Below, in pieces: positions 9,481 to 17,498 of a DNA stretch of 28,508 nucleotides (its first letter is position 1; each line of letters starts with the position of its first letter). The DNA is from Chara braunii. Lineage: Eukaryota > Streptophyta > Charophyceae > Charales > Characeae. Below the pieces are notes generated by a model. It saw only the letters and a list, made by a program, of their open reading frames with translations, was not told the origin of the DNA and did no database searches. The stretch lies in NCBI GenBank assembly GCA_003427395.1, contig BFEA01000090.1, positions 3,357,074 through 3,385,581 on the forward strand, read 5' to 3'. The position numbers and the translations under genes are program-made.

Positions 9481-9631
9481 GGTCCCACTAACAAAGAGGA
9501 TCGGATCGAATACCTGAATCTGGACGAGGTTATGGAGATGTGCAGGAAATCGAGATTGAACTGCTTTTCTGCATCTCTGCATAAAACACATCCAGATTCA
9601 GCTCTCTCCTATACTCTTTGCTAGTGGGACC
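9481..9631. mobile_element. MITE-G copy 1 (foldback, ~151 bp)
   Basis: Starts GGTCCCACTAACAAAGAGGA and ends TACTCTTTGCTAGTGGGACC, which are inverted copies with few mismatches. The two halves also pair internally (tgaatctggacgaggtt with its inverted form near 9588-9602). A second good copy is at 27174-27327. Confidence 0.8.
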
Positions 9632-9769
9632 TCGGCACCTGGTTTCTTTGCGGGGCCATTTTTTTTTTTTTGCTTATTCTATTATTTCTATAGTTACTGT
9701 ACTCAAAAGTGACATGAAAAAAAAAAGAAAAAAGTGACATGAAAGTACTTACCTCTTTTTTGTTGATGT
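9632..9769. other. low-complexity T-rich and A-rich flank
   Basis: A T run at 9659-9671 and a near-direct repeat of aaagtgacatgaaa (9706-9719 and 9731-9743) separated by A-rich sequence. Confidence 0.5.
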
Positions 9770-9930
9770 TGTTGAGAATCTTGAGATGTGCAGAAATCCG
9801 TGCTTGTGGAGATGTGCAGAAAATAGCATTGAGTCGTTGACTTTCCTAAACCGCACCTATCCGCAAACACATCCAAATTCGTGCATTGAGGAAACTCGAC
9901 GCAGCTAATGGGACTTGGCGCCTGGCGCAG
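9770..9930. mobile_element. MITE-G copy 3, degenerate
   Basis: Shares gagatgtgcagaaa, aacacatccaaattcg and the right end GCTAATGGGACTTGGCGCCTGG with copy 1 (GCTAGTGGGACCTCGGCACCTGG region). The left terminal repeat is not recognisable. The match runs past the GGGACC end, which hints that the true element ends lie about 12 bp further out than I placed them in copy 1. Confidence 0.5.
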
Positions 9931-9976
9931 GGTCCAAAGACGTGCAGGGTCCACAGGCATGAAAGCTGAAGGTCGC

Positions 9977-10086
9977 CGTAGGTCTTAACCCAAATAGAAC
10001 ACCCAATCATTATCGCTGTATCTGGACTGAAAGTTACCCCAAATGCGGCTTTGATGACCAGGTGTTTTATTGAGGTGAAGATGGTA
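9977..10086. mobile_element. MITE-P copy 2 (~110 bp)
   Basis: Left end GTAGGTCTTAACCCAAATAG, right end GGTGAAGATGGTAG, with the family's internal ctgtatctggactgaaag and tgatgaccaggtg. Confidence 0.7.
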
Positions 10087-10194
10087 GGCTCACTATAGTC
10101 AGCTTTGGCACAATGTCATTCATTTGGATATATAAACCCCTTTAAAAAAATAACTAAAAATGTATAGCCCCGTATTCCTCAACCCCCTCTATTC

Positions 10195-10226
10195 TACTTC
10201 ACTCTACTCTACTCTACTCTACTCTA
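10195..10226. repeat. (TACTC)n microsatellite
   Basis: Four to five units of CTACT/TACTC. Related pyrimidine-rich sequence resumes after the MITE at 10359, so the MITE probably sits inside a once continuous satellite. Confidence 0.8.
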
Positions 10227-10229
10227 TAA

Positions 10230-10355
10230 GGGCATACTCACAGTAGGACGTTTTTACTGATTTATGGACGTAATTGCAGTCAGATACATCCAGGTTAAGC
10301 CGTAAAACGGGTCAGTCTGAGATGGATTCGAGAGAGAGCTAGTGTGAGTATGCCC
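10230..10355. mobile_element. Tourist-like MITE-T copy 1, 126 bp, TAA target duplication
   Basis: Left end GGGCATACTCACAGTAGG and right end TGTGAGTATGCCC are inverted repeats, flanked by TAA at 10227-10229 and TAA at 10356-10358. GG-initial ends with a 3-bp TAA/TTA duplication are the signature of PIF/Harbinger MITEs. It contains ATGGACGTAATTGCAGTC, shared with copy 2 at 27380. Confidence 0.85.
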
Positions 10356-10402
10356 TAACTCCACTCATCTCTACTGTTAATCTACCCTACTCATCTCTAT
10401 TC

Positions 10403-10519
10403 TACTCTCTCTCCCCTCTCTGCTCCCTCCTCCTCCTCCTCCTCCTTCTCCTCCTCCTCCTAGTCCTCCTCTTCCCCCTCCTCCCTCTGCCCCCCTCCTC
10501 CTCCTCCTCCTCGTCCTTG
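10403..10519. repeat. polypyrimidine (CCT)n tract
   Basis: About 115 bp of almost pure C and T on the + strand, mainly CCTCCT units. The minus-strand Arg/Glu-rich open frame over it is a repeat artefact. A purine-rich stretch follows at 10618-10735. Confidence 0.85.
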
Positions 10520-10822
10520 TCCAGACTTGCCACCAGCTGTCGAGATTTTGCATGGCGATGGATGGACCAGGTACTGTGAATATGAATCATGGTCATTGCT
10601 TCTGATGTTTGGCGAATAGAAGCACCTTTAAAAAAGAAAAAAAAGAAAAGAGCAGCCATGATATGAAGAGACCTCGAAAAGAAAAAGAGGAAGTGTCACT
10701 CAAGAAAAATAGAAAGGAGGTCCAGATACATTCAAAATGCTGGCTTTTGGAGATTGGTCCTTCTAGAACCTTGGCGGCTATGAGAAGTGACTATTCCCAT
10801 GAGGACTGGTGGCTAAGACTTA
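10520..10822. other. no gene seen; purine-rich
   Basis: An open frame from 10609 is Lys/Glu-rich because of the A/G-rich DNA and then reads through a MITE. I see no domain. Confidence 0.45.
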
Positions 10823-10933
10823 CTACCGTCTTCACCCCAATAGAACGCCCGGTAATTATCGCCGTATCTGGGCTGAAAGCTGTGCCAAATACAGCTATAA
10901 TGACAGGGCGCTCTATTTGGGTGAAGACGGTAG
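10823..10933. mobile_element. MITE-P copy 3 (best copy, 111 bp)
   Basis: Ends CTACCGTCTTCACCCCAATA and TATTTGGGTGAAGACGGTAG are almost exact inverted repeats. The halves pair over most of the length (gaacgcccggtaattatcg with its inverted partner on the right). The flanks are TTA on the left and CCA on the right, so no clean target duplication is seen. Confidence 0.8.
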
Positions 10934-10944
10934 CCAGGGTATAA

Positions 10945-11287
10945 CAGCCCGGGCCCTTGTTTGTTGTCATCTTCTACCTCTCTGCCTACGGCTTACCGGG
11001 CAGCTACCTTAACCAAAATCCAAGTAGACTATCACTCACCCGCACCAGATGGAAAACTTTACAGACTGTCGGTTCACACCCCATCACAAGCCAGCGAAAC
11101 ATCCACGAAACAAAGAAAGGTCTGTCACAGCCAAAAAATACACTCCAGACACGCCGCTGGCACTAGAGGCACAGCATGGGTTCCAGCAGGGGTTACTGCC
11201 ATCCCATCTGAAGGTCTCACAGTCGCATAGTGCGTGCGTTGAAAAAAGAACGAAAGAGGGCAAAAAAAAAAAAAAAAAAAAAAAAAA
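10945..11287 (+). mobile_element. retroposed sequence ending in poly(A)
   Basis: About 310 bp of unique sequence leads into a 25-26 nt A run at 11262-11287. No pol III boxes and no LINE protein are seen. A looser GCTGG ... CCAGC pairing at about 11157-11189, followed by cagggg, faintly resembles the LINE-tail hairpin. It may be a short LINE-tail copy, a SINE or a processed transcript. Confidence 0.4.
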
Positions 11288-11343
11288 CTGAACTGAACCC
11301 CTGCTAGTTGTACTTAGGGCCTCTTTAGACACTCCTTACGAGT

Positions 11344-11380
11344 TCCTTGAGCCACAAGGAAATTTCCTTATGGCTCTTAA
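11344..11380. repeat. imperfect ~37-bp palindrome
   Basis: CCTTGAGCCACAAGGAAA mirrors TTTCCTTATGGCTCTTAAGG in inverted form with one central mismatch and a small shift at the ends. It precedes a segment (11397-11438) that occurs inverted at 4201-4238, so it may be part of the same repeat. Confidence 0.65.
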
Positions 11381-11396
11381 GGGGAATTTGCGGCAT

Positions 11397-11438
11397 CGTT
11401 CCACTCATCCTTGGGGACCTACCCCGAGGATGTTTCCT
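11397..11438 (-). repeat. dispersed repeat R4201, second copy
   Basis: Its reverse complement matches 4201-4238: both contain ggaaacatcctcgggg, then a ...tccc element, then ggaacg. LINE A appears to have inserted into the other copy. Confidence 0.6.
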
Positions 11439-11671
11439 TGTGGCGTGCCCGCGGCCGTTTTCATACAGAAATTAGTGGCCGCGAGGTCGGTCGTCCTTGG
11501 TCCACCGTCTTTTGTCCGTGTGGAGGCGGCGTGGTTCAGCAACGTGTGGCGGGAAACGACTTTTTTTTTTTTTTTTTAAGCATACCCCCGCCAGTGTTGG
11601 TGGTGCTGATAAGAGCAGACACCACTAGCACCTGGGGAGAGGCTCCAGTCTATTGGTGGGGAGCATCACCT

Positions 11672-11690
11672 GCTGGAAAACGGGTCCAGC
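11672..11690 (-). other. hairpin copy f in the LINE C 3' UTR
   Basis: On the minus strand this reads GCTGGACCCGTTTTCCAGC, identical to copy e, and lies about 95 nt before the A run. Confidence 0.7.
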
Positions 11691-11947
11691 GTCCCTTGTA
11701 CAGATTGGAATTGAGCTACATCAGAAAAAATAGATGTCCGGGAGGGTCTTGCCAGCATTGATTGCCCTGGGATCCAAGCCATTGACTGAGCAAGATACTG
11801 GAAGGAGACCAGAGTGCTTCAGACAAGGAAATGAAGTATGGATGTTTGACAGCAGAAGCAGCCTCCCCGGGGGGCTCCAGGGAGGAGTTCTTTATATATG
11901 AGTAAAGTGTAGAAGACAAGGTTACCTCGTTCAAGACAGGGTTTCTA

Positions 11948-12372
11948 TCAAGGAGAGGGCATGGGGTGGGAAAGGGTCTGGAAAATCCGTGGGGGGCGAA
12001 GGGGAAATGAAGGTTCAATGTTAGTGCGGTAGTTCCTCATTTCTTCCAAATCCCTCTGTCCCTCTCCTCTGTCTCCACTCCATTCCACTCTTGCAATCCA
12101 TCCTTCTCTCTCCCCTCCCACCCAGTTCGTGCAAAATGCTGTGATCCGTCTCCTGACATCTCCTACTTGTTTAAAATGGTCTAGCTGTGCTTTTGTGTCT
12201 AGCCATCTTTGTGTGAGTTCGAAGTGTACCTGCTGCTGAATCTGTTCGGTGATTTCTGGCTCCTCTACTCTCTCCTTTTCCATGGTAAGCATGCATCGCT
12301 GCCACCAGAGTGCCCATATCACTGCTCTCCTTCCAAGTATGAACATATTTTCTATGAAGGTCGTGGAAACGA
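11948..12372 (-). pseudogene. LINE C ORF2 C-terminal remnant
   Basis: The segment reads FILGRRAVIWALW, then QQQVHFELTQ, NWVGGER, VEWSGD and a tail ending FQTLSHPM. It lines up with LINE A's GQRAVLWALW, VQQQIQ, WLGG, VEWKG and FPHFF. This follows the zf-RVT finger in LINE A. Here the finger and everything upstream are missing because of 5' truncation. The frame is open, so this copy looks younger than LINE A. The open frame runs on upstream to 12871, but that part is antisense to the transposase region and not LINE. Confidence 0.75.
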
Positions 12373-12709
12373 GTTGAGGCGGGTGACGGGAAAAAAATTT
12401 AACTCGGGGGGCGTCGATGTTTGAAATTTGAATTTCGAATGACGGCTGTGACGACGACGACGACGTGCGGTTCGCGGCACGAAGACGGCATACTGCCGAA
12501 ACGGGCTCAGCGGCGGCGTCACTTCTGTCCCCCGGCCATTGCGAGTGCACAGGCATCGTTGGGTGCGTCCATCGCCGTCGACCTTCGGACATGTCGACTA
12601 CGCCTTGAAACACATTTCCGTCTGCAGGACTGCATCCAGAGAAAAGGGGCAAGCTTTCAAGACGACACACACGGCAGCGGAGCGACGGGTCCGTGTCCAG
12701 GTTGCGGCT

Positions 12710-13984
12710 ATGGAGGGCGGCGGAAAGGGTGGACGTGCAGTGTTGATGCCTCTTGAGCTGCAGGTCGTAGCGGCGACCGTGTCTACCATTGTTCTTCGAT
12801 GTCAGCAGAAGAGGGCGCTGGGACGACTGAAGGAGCAGCTGCGCGCGTGTAGACGGAGGACATTGACACAAGCTCCAGACGATGGCCCCGACGACATGGC
12901 AACCTCGAAGGCTATTGTTCAGCCGTGCTACGCGTTAAGTTGCGGAGCGATTCCTCGAGCGACGCCAAGGTGGTGGATGAAGTGCAGGACAGGAGGCACT
13001 TGGGAAGACCTTAGGCAATGCGACGACGCGACAGACAACTACTTCCGGGAGAAGCTACGTATGTCACCACGAGTGTTCCGGGAAATCGTGGAGGCGTGTG
13101 CGCCTCATCTTCAGCAGCGGGTGACATTTTATAGAGAGTCTTTGCAGCCAAACCAGATTGTGGTGTACACACTTTACATGTGGGCGTCGGGGGAGACATA
13201 CGAGAACAACATGTGCAACTTCGGGATTGGCAGAGCTTCAGGCCTGGTTGCCGTCTGCGACGTTACTGCCGCGCTGCTCCGGGTGTACAAAAAGAAGATT
13301 GCCTGTCCGGCTGGAGTTCGTCAACTCGTCGTTCTGCGGGCGTTCGCTGATAAAGGGTTCCCCAATTGCCACGGTTGCATTGACTGTACTCACATCTACG
13401 TGGACAAGCCGGCGAACGCACCGAGCGAAAACCACTATGACAGGAAGCGTCGTTTCTCCATCGTCGCGCAGGTTGTCGTCGACCTGGACTTGCATGTGCT
13501 CAATGTGCACATGGGATGCCCGCGTAGCTGCCATGTCATGAGGGTGCTCCAGTTGTCCAGCCTGTGGCAGCACACAGAGTCGGGGTCGTTGTTCCGTGGT
13601 CCCCTTGTGACACTACCGTTCGATATGCGGACGGACGGGTACATCCTGGCGGACAATGGCTACCCCCTTTCGGAATGGATGGTCGTCCCGTATGGAGGTG
13701 TCAATCAGGACGTCGACGAGGAGCGGTTTAACAACAAGCAGAAGGTGGCGAGGGGAGCGGTGGAGAGGGCATTTGGCAGGCTGAAGGGCATGTGGCGGTT
13801 GTTTTTGCGGACGCACAAGACCAACCTGGACACGCTCCCGCAACAATTCAACTCAGGGCAAGGGGAAAAGGGTGTTAGGTCGGCAGTAGTGGAGACCTGT
13901 GCTCAAAGGTGGGAAAGGGATCAACGAATGGAGAAATGCATTACTAGGACCACAACCTACCAATTACATGGATCAAGGAAATAA
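12710..13984 (+). CDS. PIF/Harbinger transposase (DDE_Tnp_4 type), C-terminally truncated
   Basis: A 424-residue open frame from the first in-frame ATG (12710). After a Lys/Arg-rich N-terminus I see a helical DNA-binding region (YTLYMWASGE ... FGIGRASG), then CIDCTHIYVDKP (first Asp, 13382), RRFSIVAQVVVD, ILADNGYP (second Asp, 13652) and AVERAFGRLKGMW (Glu, 13763): a D-90-D-37-E arrangement. The order and spacing match the broken copy at 6737-7840. Usually SxHDxRV follows the PGS turn; here it is SCHVMRV, so that conserved Asp is Val. The family reading ends at LPQQF (about 13845); the last ~46 codons belong to the adjoining gypsy-derived sequence, and the family's C-terminal part is gone. 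Catalytic residues are present, but activity is doubtful. Confidence 0.8.
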   Translation: MEGGGKGGRAVLMPLELQVVAATVSTIVLRCQQKRALGRLKEQLRACRRRTLTQAPDDGPDDMATSKAIVQPCYALSCGAIPRATPRWWMKCRTGGTWEDLRQCDDATDNYFREKLRMSPRVFREIVEACAPHLQQRVTFYRESLQPNQIVVYTLYMWASGETYENNMCNFGIGRASGLVAVCDVTAALLRVYKKKIACPAGVRQLVVLRAFADKGFPNCHGCIDCTHIYVDKPANAPSENHYDRKRRFSIVAQVVVDLDLHVLNVHMGCPRSCHVMRVLQLSSLWQHTESGSLFRGPLVTLPFDMRTDGYILADNGYPLSEWMVVPYGGVNQDVDEERFNNKQKVARGAVERAFGRLKGMWRLFLRTHKTNLDTLPQQFNSGQGEKGVRSAVVETCAQRWERDQRMEKCITRTTTYQLHGSRK

Positions 13985-14920
13985 AGGTTCCTTTTTCTTA
14001 CTCGATAATGGGAATGACTCAGACTCAGAGCCGGATGAGAGTGATGAGAGAACTCTCACTGAAACTTCTCTAGATAAATTGGTTAATGAAGGTCAAGAAA
14101 AAAAAAAAAGGAAAAAAAGGAAAAGAAAGCAAATCACAGGTTCAAATAGGGATACCGATTTTCAGGAGCCAATACAAATATCTCCACAAAATATGATAAC
14201 AAGAAAAGAAGAGATGGTCCGGATGATAGAAGCAAAAGAGAAGGAAGAGAGACCTCCTAATAAGGAGCAACAAGAAATGAAAGACATGGTTTCTGACCCG
14301 TTTCTAGAGGCATTTGGACCAGTACCAATGGATGTGGACTCTCAACCAATAGTAGAGGATTTTGAAATGGAGGAGGCAACCATGCAATATAAGCAGAATC
14401 AATCATAGGATAATAGGCTGAAACATTTAGATGAATGGCTAATTAAAACCCTTAAGGCCCGCTATGGGGAAGACACGGTTGAATTCTGGGATATTTCATA
14501 TGTTTGACTTTTTAGCCTGCTCAATAGTAGCCCCAATCTCAACCAAGTATTAGAACAAGGTCTACCTGAAGGGGCATGTTGGTCGATAGTTAGCCAGAGA
14601 ATCTTGGGCATTATGGCATAAATGTTTCAGACCCCAGCCCCCTCAGAAAAGGAGGATTCCAGAAAGGAGAACCACTCCTCGGTAGTGGACACGGAGTCAA
14701 GGCAAGAAAGACTTCAAATCAGTGAATTATTAAATCACGAGACTCCCCACCTACAAGAATAAGATATTAGTATTAACAACGAATCAACAACATCCAAGAA
14801 GGGGGAAAGGGGTATAACAGTGGAAGAGATAAGTGAGAAGGAACAATGTGGTTCCTCTCTATAAAAAACGAGAAAAGAAGAGTATGGAGGAGGAGAAGGA
14901 GATAACAGGAGGAGTTAACT
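13899..14920 (+). pseudogene. gag-like or polyprotein N-terminal remnant
   Basis: One reading frame (open to 14408, then with several stops) runs through this region. The first 169 codons are strongly charged, with a Ser/Asp/Glu stretch (DSDSEPDESDE), a Lys/Arg cluster (KKKRKKRKRK) and further Glu/Lys-rich helix. It continues as DEWLIKTLKARYGED, VLEQGLPEG and WSIVSQRILG with stops in between. I do not recognise a domain. The link to gypsy is position and shared frame: the integrase remnant downstream is in the same frame. It starts at a GTG; the true start is lost. Confidence 0.45.
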
Positions 14921-14939
14921 TGTTGAAGCAAAGACTGAA

Positions 14940-15662
14940 CTTGTAATCCAGAAATTTCAGATGAAATGAATAACTGAGTATGGTTTTCCTCTATCCATTG
15001 TATCTGATCCAGATACCAGGTTCATAAGTATGCCATGGCAAAAGCTGATGGAGGCATACGACACACATTTGACCATGTCGTCAGGACGACACCCTAAAAC
15101 GAATGAGCAAAGTGAACAAATGAACCGATTGTGTCAACAACTCTTGCGCATGTATGTGAGATTTGATCAAATTGATTGAGATGGGAACTTACCCAAGAGA
15201 GTCAGTGCATATAATAGCAGTGTCCACACCGCTACAGGACGAACGCCTAACACACTGCACAAAGGATGAAAACCTAGGTGTCTCATTGATGTGTTAACAC
15301 GGGACCAATTCCTTAGGCTACCTCCAGGGACACGATAATATGTAGTTTTATTTCAAGACGACATAAAGAAAGTAAAAGAAAACGTAAAGAAAGCTCAACA
15401 CCAAATGATTGAACAAGCTAATAAGCATAGACGACCGTCCACATTTAAAGACGGTGATCTGGTCTGGGTTAAATCCAAAGAGTTTTAATTAGAAGAAGAT
15501 GTATCTCAAAAACTGTTGCCTGTCTACTTTGGACCCTGGGATGTTCTCAAAGTAATTAGAGACGCATAGAGACCGTCTTATCTCATTGATATCCCCCCTC
15601 ATATCAAAACATATCCTGTCTTTCACGCATCGAAACTGTTGCCTTATGTAAAAGGGAAATAA
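14940..15662 (+). pseudogene. Ty3/gypsy integrase, C-terminal half, decayed
   Basis: Integrase inserts the retrotransposon cDNA into DNA. Visible: YGFPLSIVSDPDTRF (second catalytic Asp, codon 15006), MSSGRHPKTNEQSEQMN (catalytic Glu exactly 36 residues further, so D-35-E), then KDGDLVWVKSKEF, LPVYFGPWDVLKVI and YPVFHASKLLPY, the GPF/Y-type module that follows the core. The zinc-binding HHCC domain and the first Asp are absent. At least five in-frame stops interrupt it (for example after DQID, TLHKG, KEF, IRDA and VKGK). Confidence 0.85.
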
Positions 15663-15715
15663 TTTCCTAACAGATCCTTTATGATTCCGTCATCCATGGA
15701 AGGCAGATATGAGTC

Positions 15716-15898
15716 GACAAAATCATAGAGCATGGATACTTCTCTACGGGAGCACGTGGACGACCTCATAAGTAGTTCAAGGTACGTTTTAAGTCTCAGA
15801 CACCATCTGAGGACAAATGGTTTAGTAAAAGAGAACTACTTGAAACTGCTCCGGATATTGTTACTGCTTATGCCAATGAAAGAGGGTTGAAGTCTTAA
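15716..15898 (+). pseudogene. chromodomain-like C-terminal tail
   Basis: After a one-base frameshift near 15714 the frame reads DKIIEHGYFS ... GRPHK, stop, FKVRFKSQ, then EDKWFSKRELL and ANERGLKS to a TAA at 15896. An 'xVDkIieH' start followed by a 'W at the loop' segment after an integrase is the arrangement of chromoviruses, whose chromodomain steers integration to marked chromatin. The match to a canonical chromodomain is partial. Confidence 0.55.
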
Positions 15899-15978
15899 AG
15901 ATTTCTGCGGTGGAACTCGAAAATGGGCCGGCAGGAATGCAGTAACCTTGTTCAGAAGTAGTCTGGGGCCCAGAACTC

Positions 15979-16019
15979 AGCCCCAGGCAACGCAGACCAA
16001 AATTGGTCTGCGCTGGGCT
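15979..16019. repeat. long stem-loop
   Basis: CGCAGACCAA (15991-16000) and TTGGTCTGCG (16003-16012) pair perfectly over a 2-nt centre. Outside a gcaa bulge, AGCCCCAG pairs with CTGGGCT, giving about 17 bp of stem. Confidence 0.75.
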
Positions 16020-16037
16020 GTGTGACCAGGACACGCC

Positions 16038-16051
16038 CAGACTTAAGTCTG
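16038..16051. repeat. perfect 14-bp palindrome
   Basis: CAGACTTAAGTCTG. Confidence 0.8.
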
Positions 16052-17040
16052 TCGCGTTTGGTTGTGTGAGCAAACGCTGCACCCAGGAAAGTCGAGGGTC
16101 AAAATCAACTGTAGTCAAAGGTACCGCGCCTAGGCCCTTGGTTGGATACACTCACTTATTGTACGCTGGTACCCAGACAAGCATCCAGGCCGAAGGGAAT
16201 TTAGTTTCAGGCCAATCTGGGCCTTCGTTTGCATCAAGATCTGGACGGCTAAAGGTTGCAGCATCCGGGGTCCAGACCCCGAGTCAATGCTACTTAAGCG
16301 TTGACCTCCCTGACTTTGACATTCATTCTGTCTTGCGTTGATGCTGACTTCACGCGTTGACTTCAATGTTGGCTCGACACTGCGACGCTGGCATTGTGAT
16401 TCGGCGAGGCGCTGCTGGTCCAACATGGTGGTTGGCTTGCACCTGTCTTCTTGGCATGCTGCCGTGGCAGTTGCCATGCGCTGTCGCTGATGTGGTTGCT
16501 GCCACGTGTAATACTGGCTGATGTAGTTGTTGTCACGTGTTCTTCTGTTTGCGGACGAAGCGAAGCTACGTGACTTGTATTGCTGTTCTGATTATCGTCA
16601 TACGGGAGGAGATCGGAAATGTGGAGAGAGCGTGGATACGTACCTGGTTGTCTTCATGTTGACATTGGTCCAACGCTGATGAAAGACTGATTAGACGTGC
16701 CACATGGCATGTTGACGTTACTTCAGATACTCGTTCTGACTATTAACTATGGAGGTGGTGATCGAGGAGGGAGCCCGAAGCAGGGGTGAACCTTGTAATT
16801 TCCTCTCCTTTGTCTAATCTACCTCCTCTCTCTTCGTCTGTGTATGATTATCTCATCTCATTCTGTCTGGATACGATTTTGGCTATTGATAATCATCACC
16901 TGATTGACATTCATTCGGGCTTGCATTGTCGATGACTGTCTTCACGATCTGGGTTCATTGCACGATTTTCATTTTTCATTTTTTAAAAATCTTAAACGAG
17001 GTCGGATTCCAAAATAAAAAATATATTTGCAAGCCCTACA

Positions 17041-17044
<4 letters not shown>

Positions 17045-17071
<27 letters not shown>

Positions 17072-17072
17072 T
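17045..17072. repeat. (TA)n microsatellite
   Basis: About 14 TA units. Confidence 0.9.
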
Positions 17073-17249
17073 ACGTATTTTTAGGGGTATAAAAAAAATA
17101 TTAAACAACGAGGCCACAACCGCGGATGACTTTTTCGGCCGCGGCAGCCGAATTGCCCGCGGCCTAGGCCGTGGGTGTCACGTAGCCGTATTGATATTGT
17201 TCTACCCAACACCACTCATTGTTAATGGATATCAGATACCTCTATATCG
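17073..17249. other. non-coding, GC-rich inverted repeat
   Basis: GGCCGCGG at 17137-17144 pairs with CCGCGGCC at 17157-17164. Upstream limit of LINE B; its exact 5' end is not visible. Confidence 0.4.
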
Positions 17250-17498
17250 AACTCTGAAATCCGCGACCAATTGTAGGAGATAGGCGTTGCAGCAGAGAAC
17301 GCTTGGCAGCAAAGTAAGGTCAGTTACTCAAAGTAACTCCCTCGTCACTGGAACTGAACCTTCGGAGCTCACGAACACCGCCTCACGTCCTCACTCAAGA
17401 ACAACACACACCCCTCTCGTTTGGTCTGTAGCGATACAACCCCACCAGCCAGGGATGATAAAGGTAGCAGCGGCCGATACGGTGCATTCTGCTGCTGA

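Larger units (their letters stand above)
11561..12375 (-). mobile_element. LINE C: 5'-truncated non-LTR retrotransposon, minus strand
   Basis: Read on the minus strand, the order is: ORF2 C-terminal remnant (12372-11948), about 250 nt of 3' UTR, hairpin copy f (11690-11672), the conserved caccaatagactggagcc spacer, and a 17-nt A run (T run at 11561-11577). It is the same family as LINE A. The 5' truncation point lies near 12375, a few hundred bp from the second transposase. The words GGCGGG...ACG just outside both ends (about 11549 and 12378) could be a diverged target duplication. Confidence 0.75.
13846..15898 (+). mobile_element. Ty3/gypsy chromovirus-like remnant lacking protease, RT and RNase H
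   Basis: The remnant has a gag-like acidic/Lys-rich region, then directly the C-terminal half of an integrase and a chromodomain-like tail. Nothing resembling a protease, reverse transcriptase or RNase H is seen, and only about 500 bp lies between the recognisable parts, so a large internal deletion or recombination took place. It abuts and truncates the transposase upstream. Confidence 0.75.
15899..17044. other. non-coding; possible LTR of the gypsy remnant
   Basis: No protein is recognised. It lies where a 3' LTR would be expected, and contains a promoter/terminator-like GAACCTTGTAATTTCCTC at about 16787 and a GGCGCTG-rich part (16380-16500) similar to 296-440. I could not identify a second LTR copy, a polypurine tract or TG...CA ends, so this stays a guess. 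Confidence 0.35.

Noticed and set aside
10402-10659. Arg/Glu-rich minus-strand frame
   Set aside because: Translation of the (CCT)n tract.
10609-10944. Lys-rich frame of 111 codons
   Set aside because: A/G-rich DNA and read-through into MITE-P copy 3; not a gene.
12373-12871. Upstream half of the minus-strand frame ending at 11948
   Set aside because: Only the part below 12373 is LINE-like. The rest is antisense to the transposase start region with no domain.
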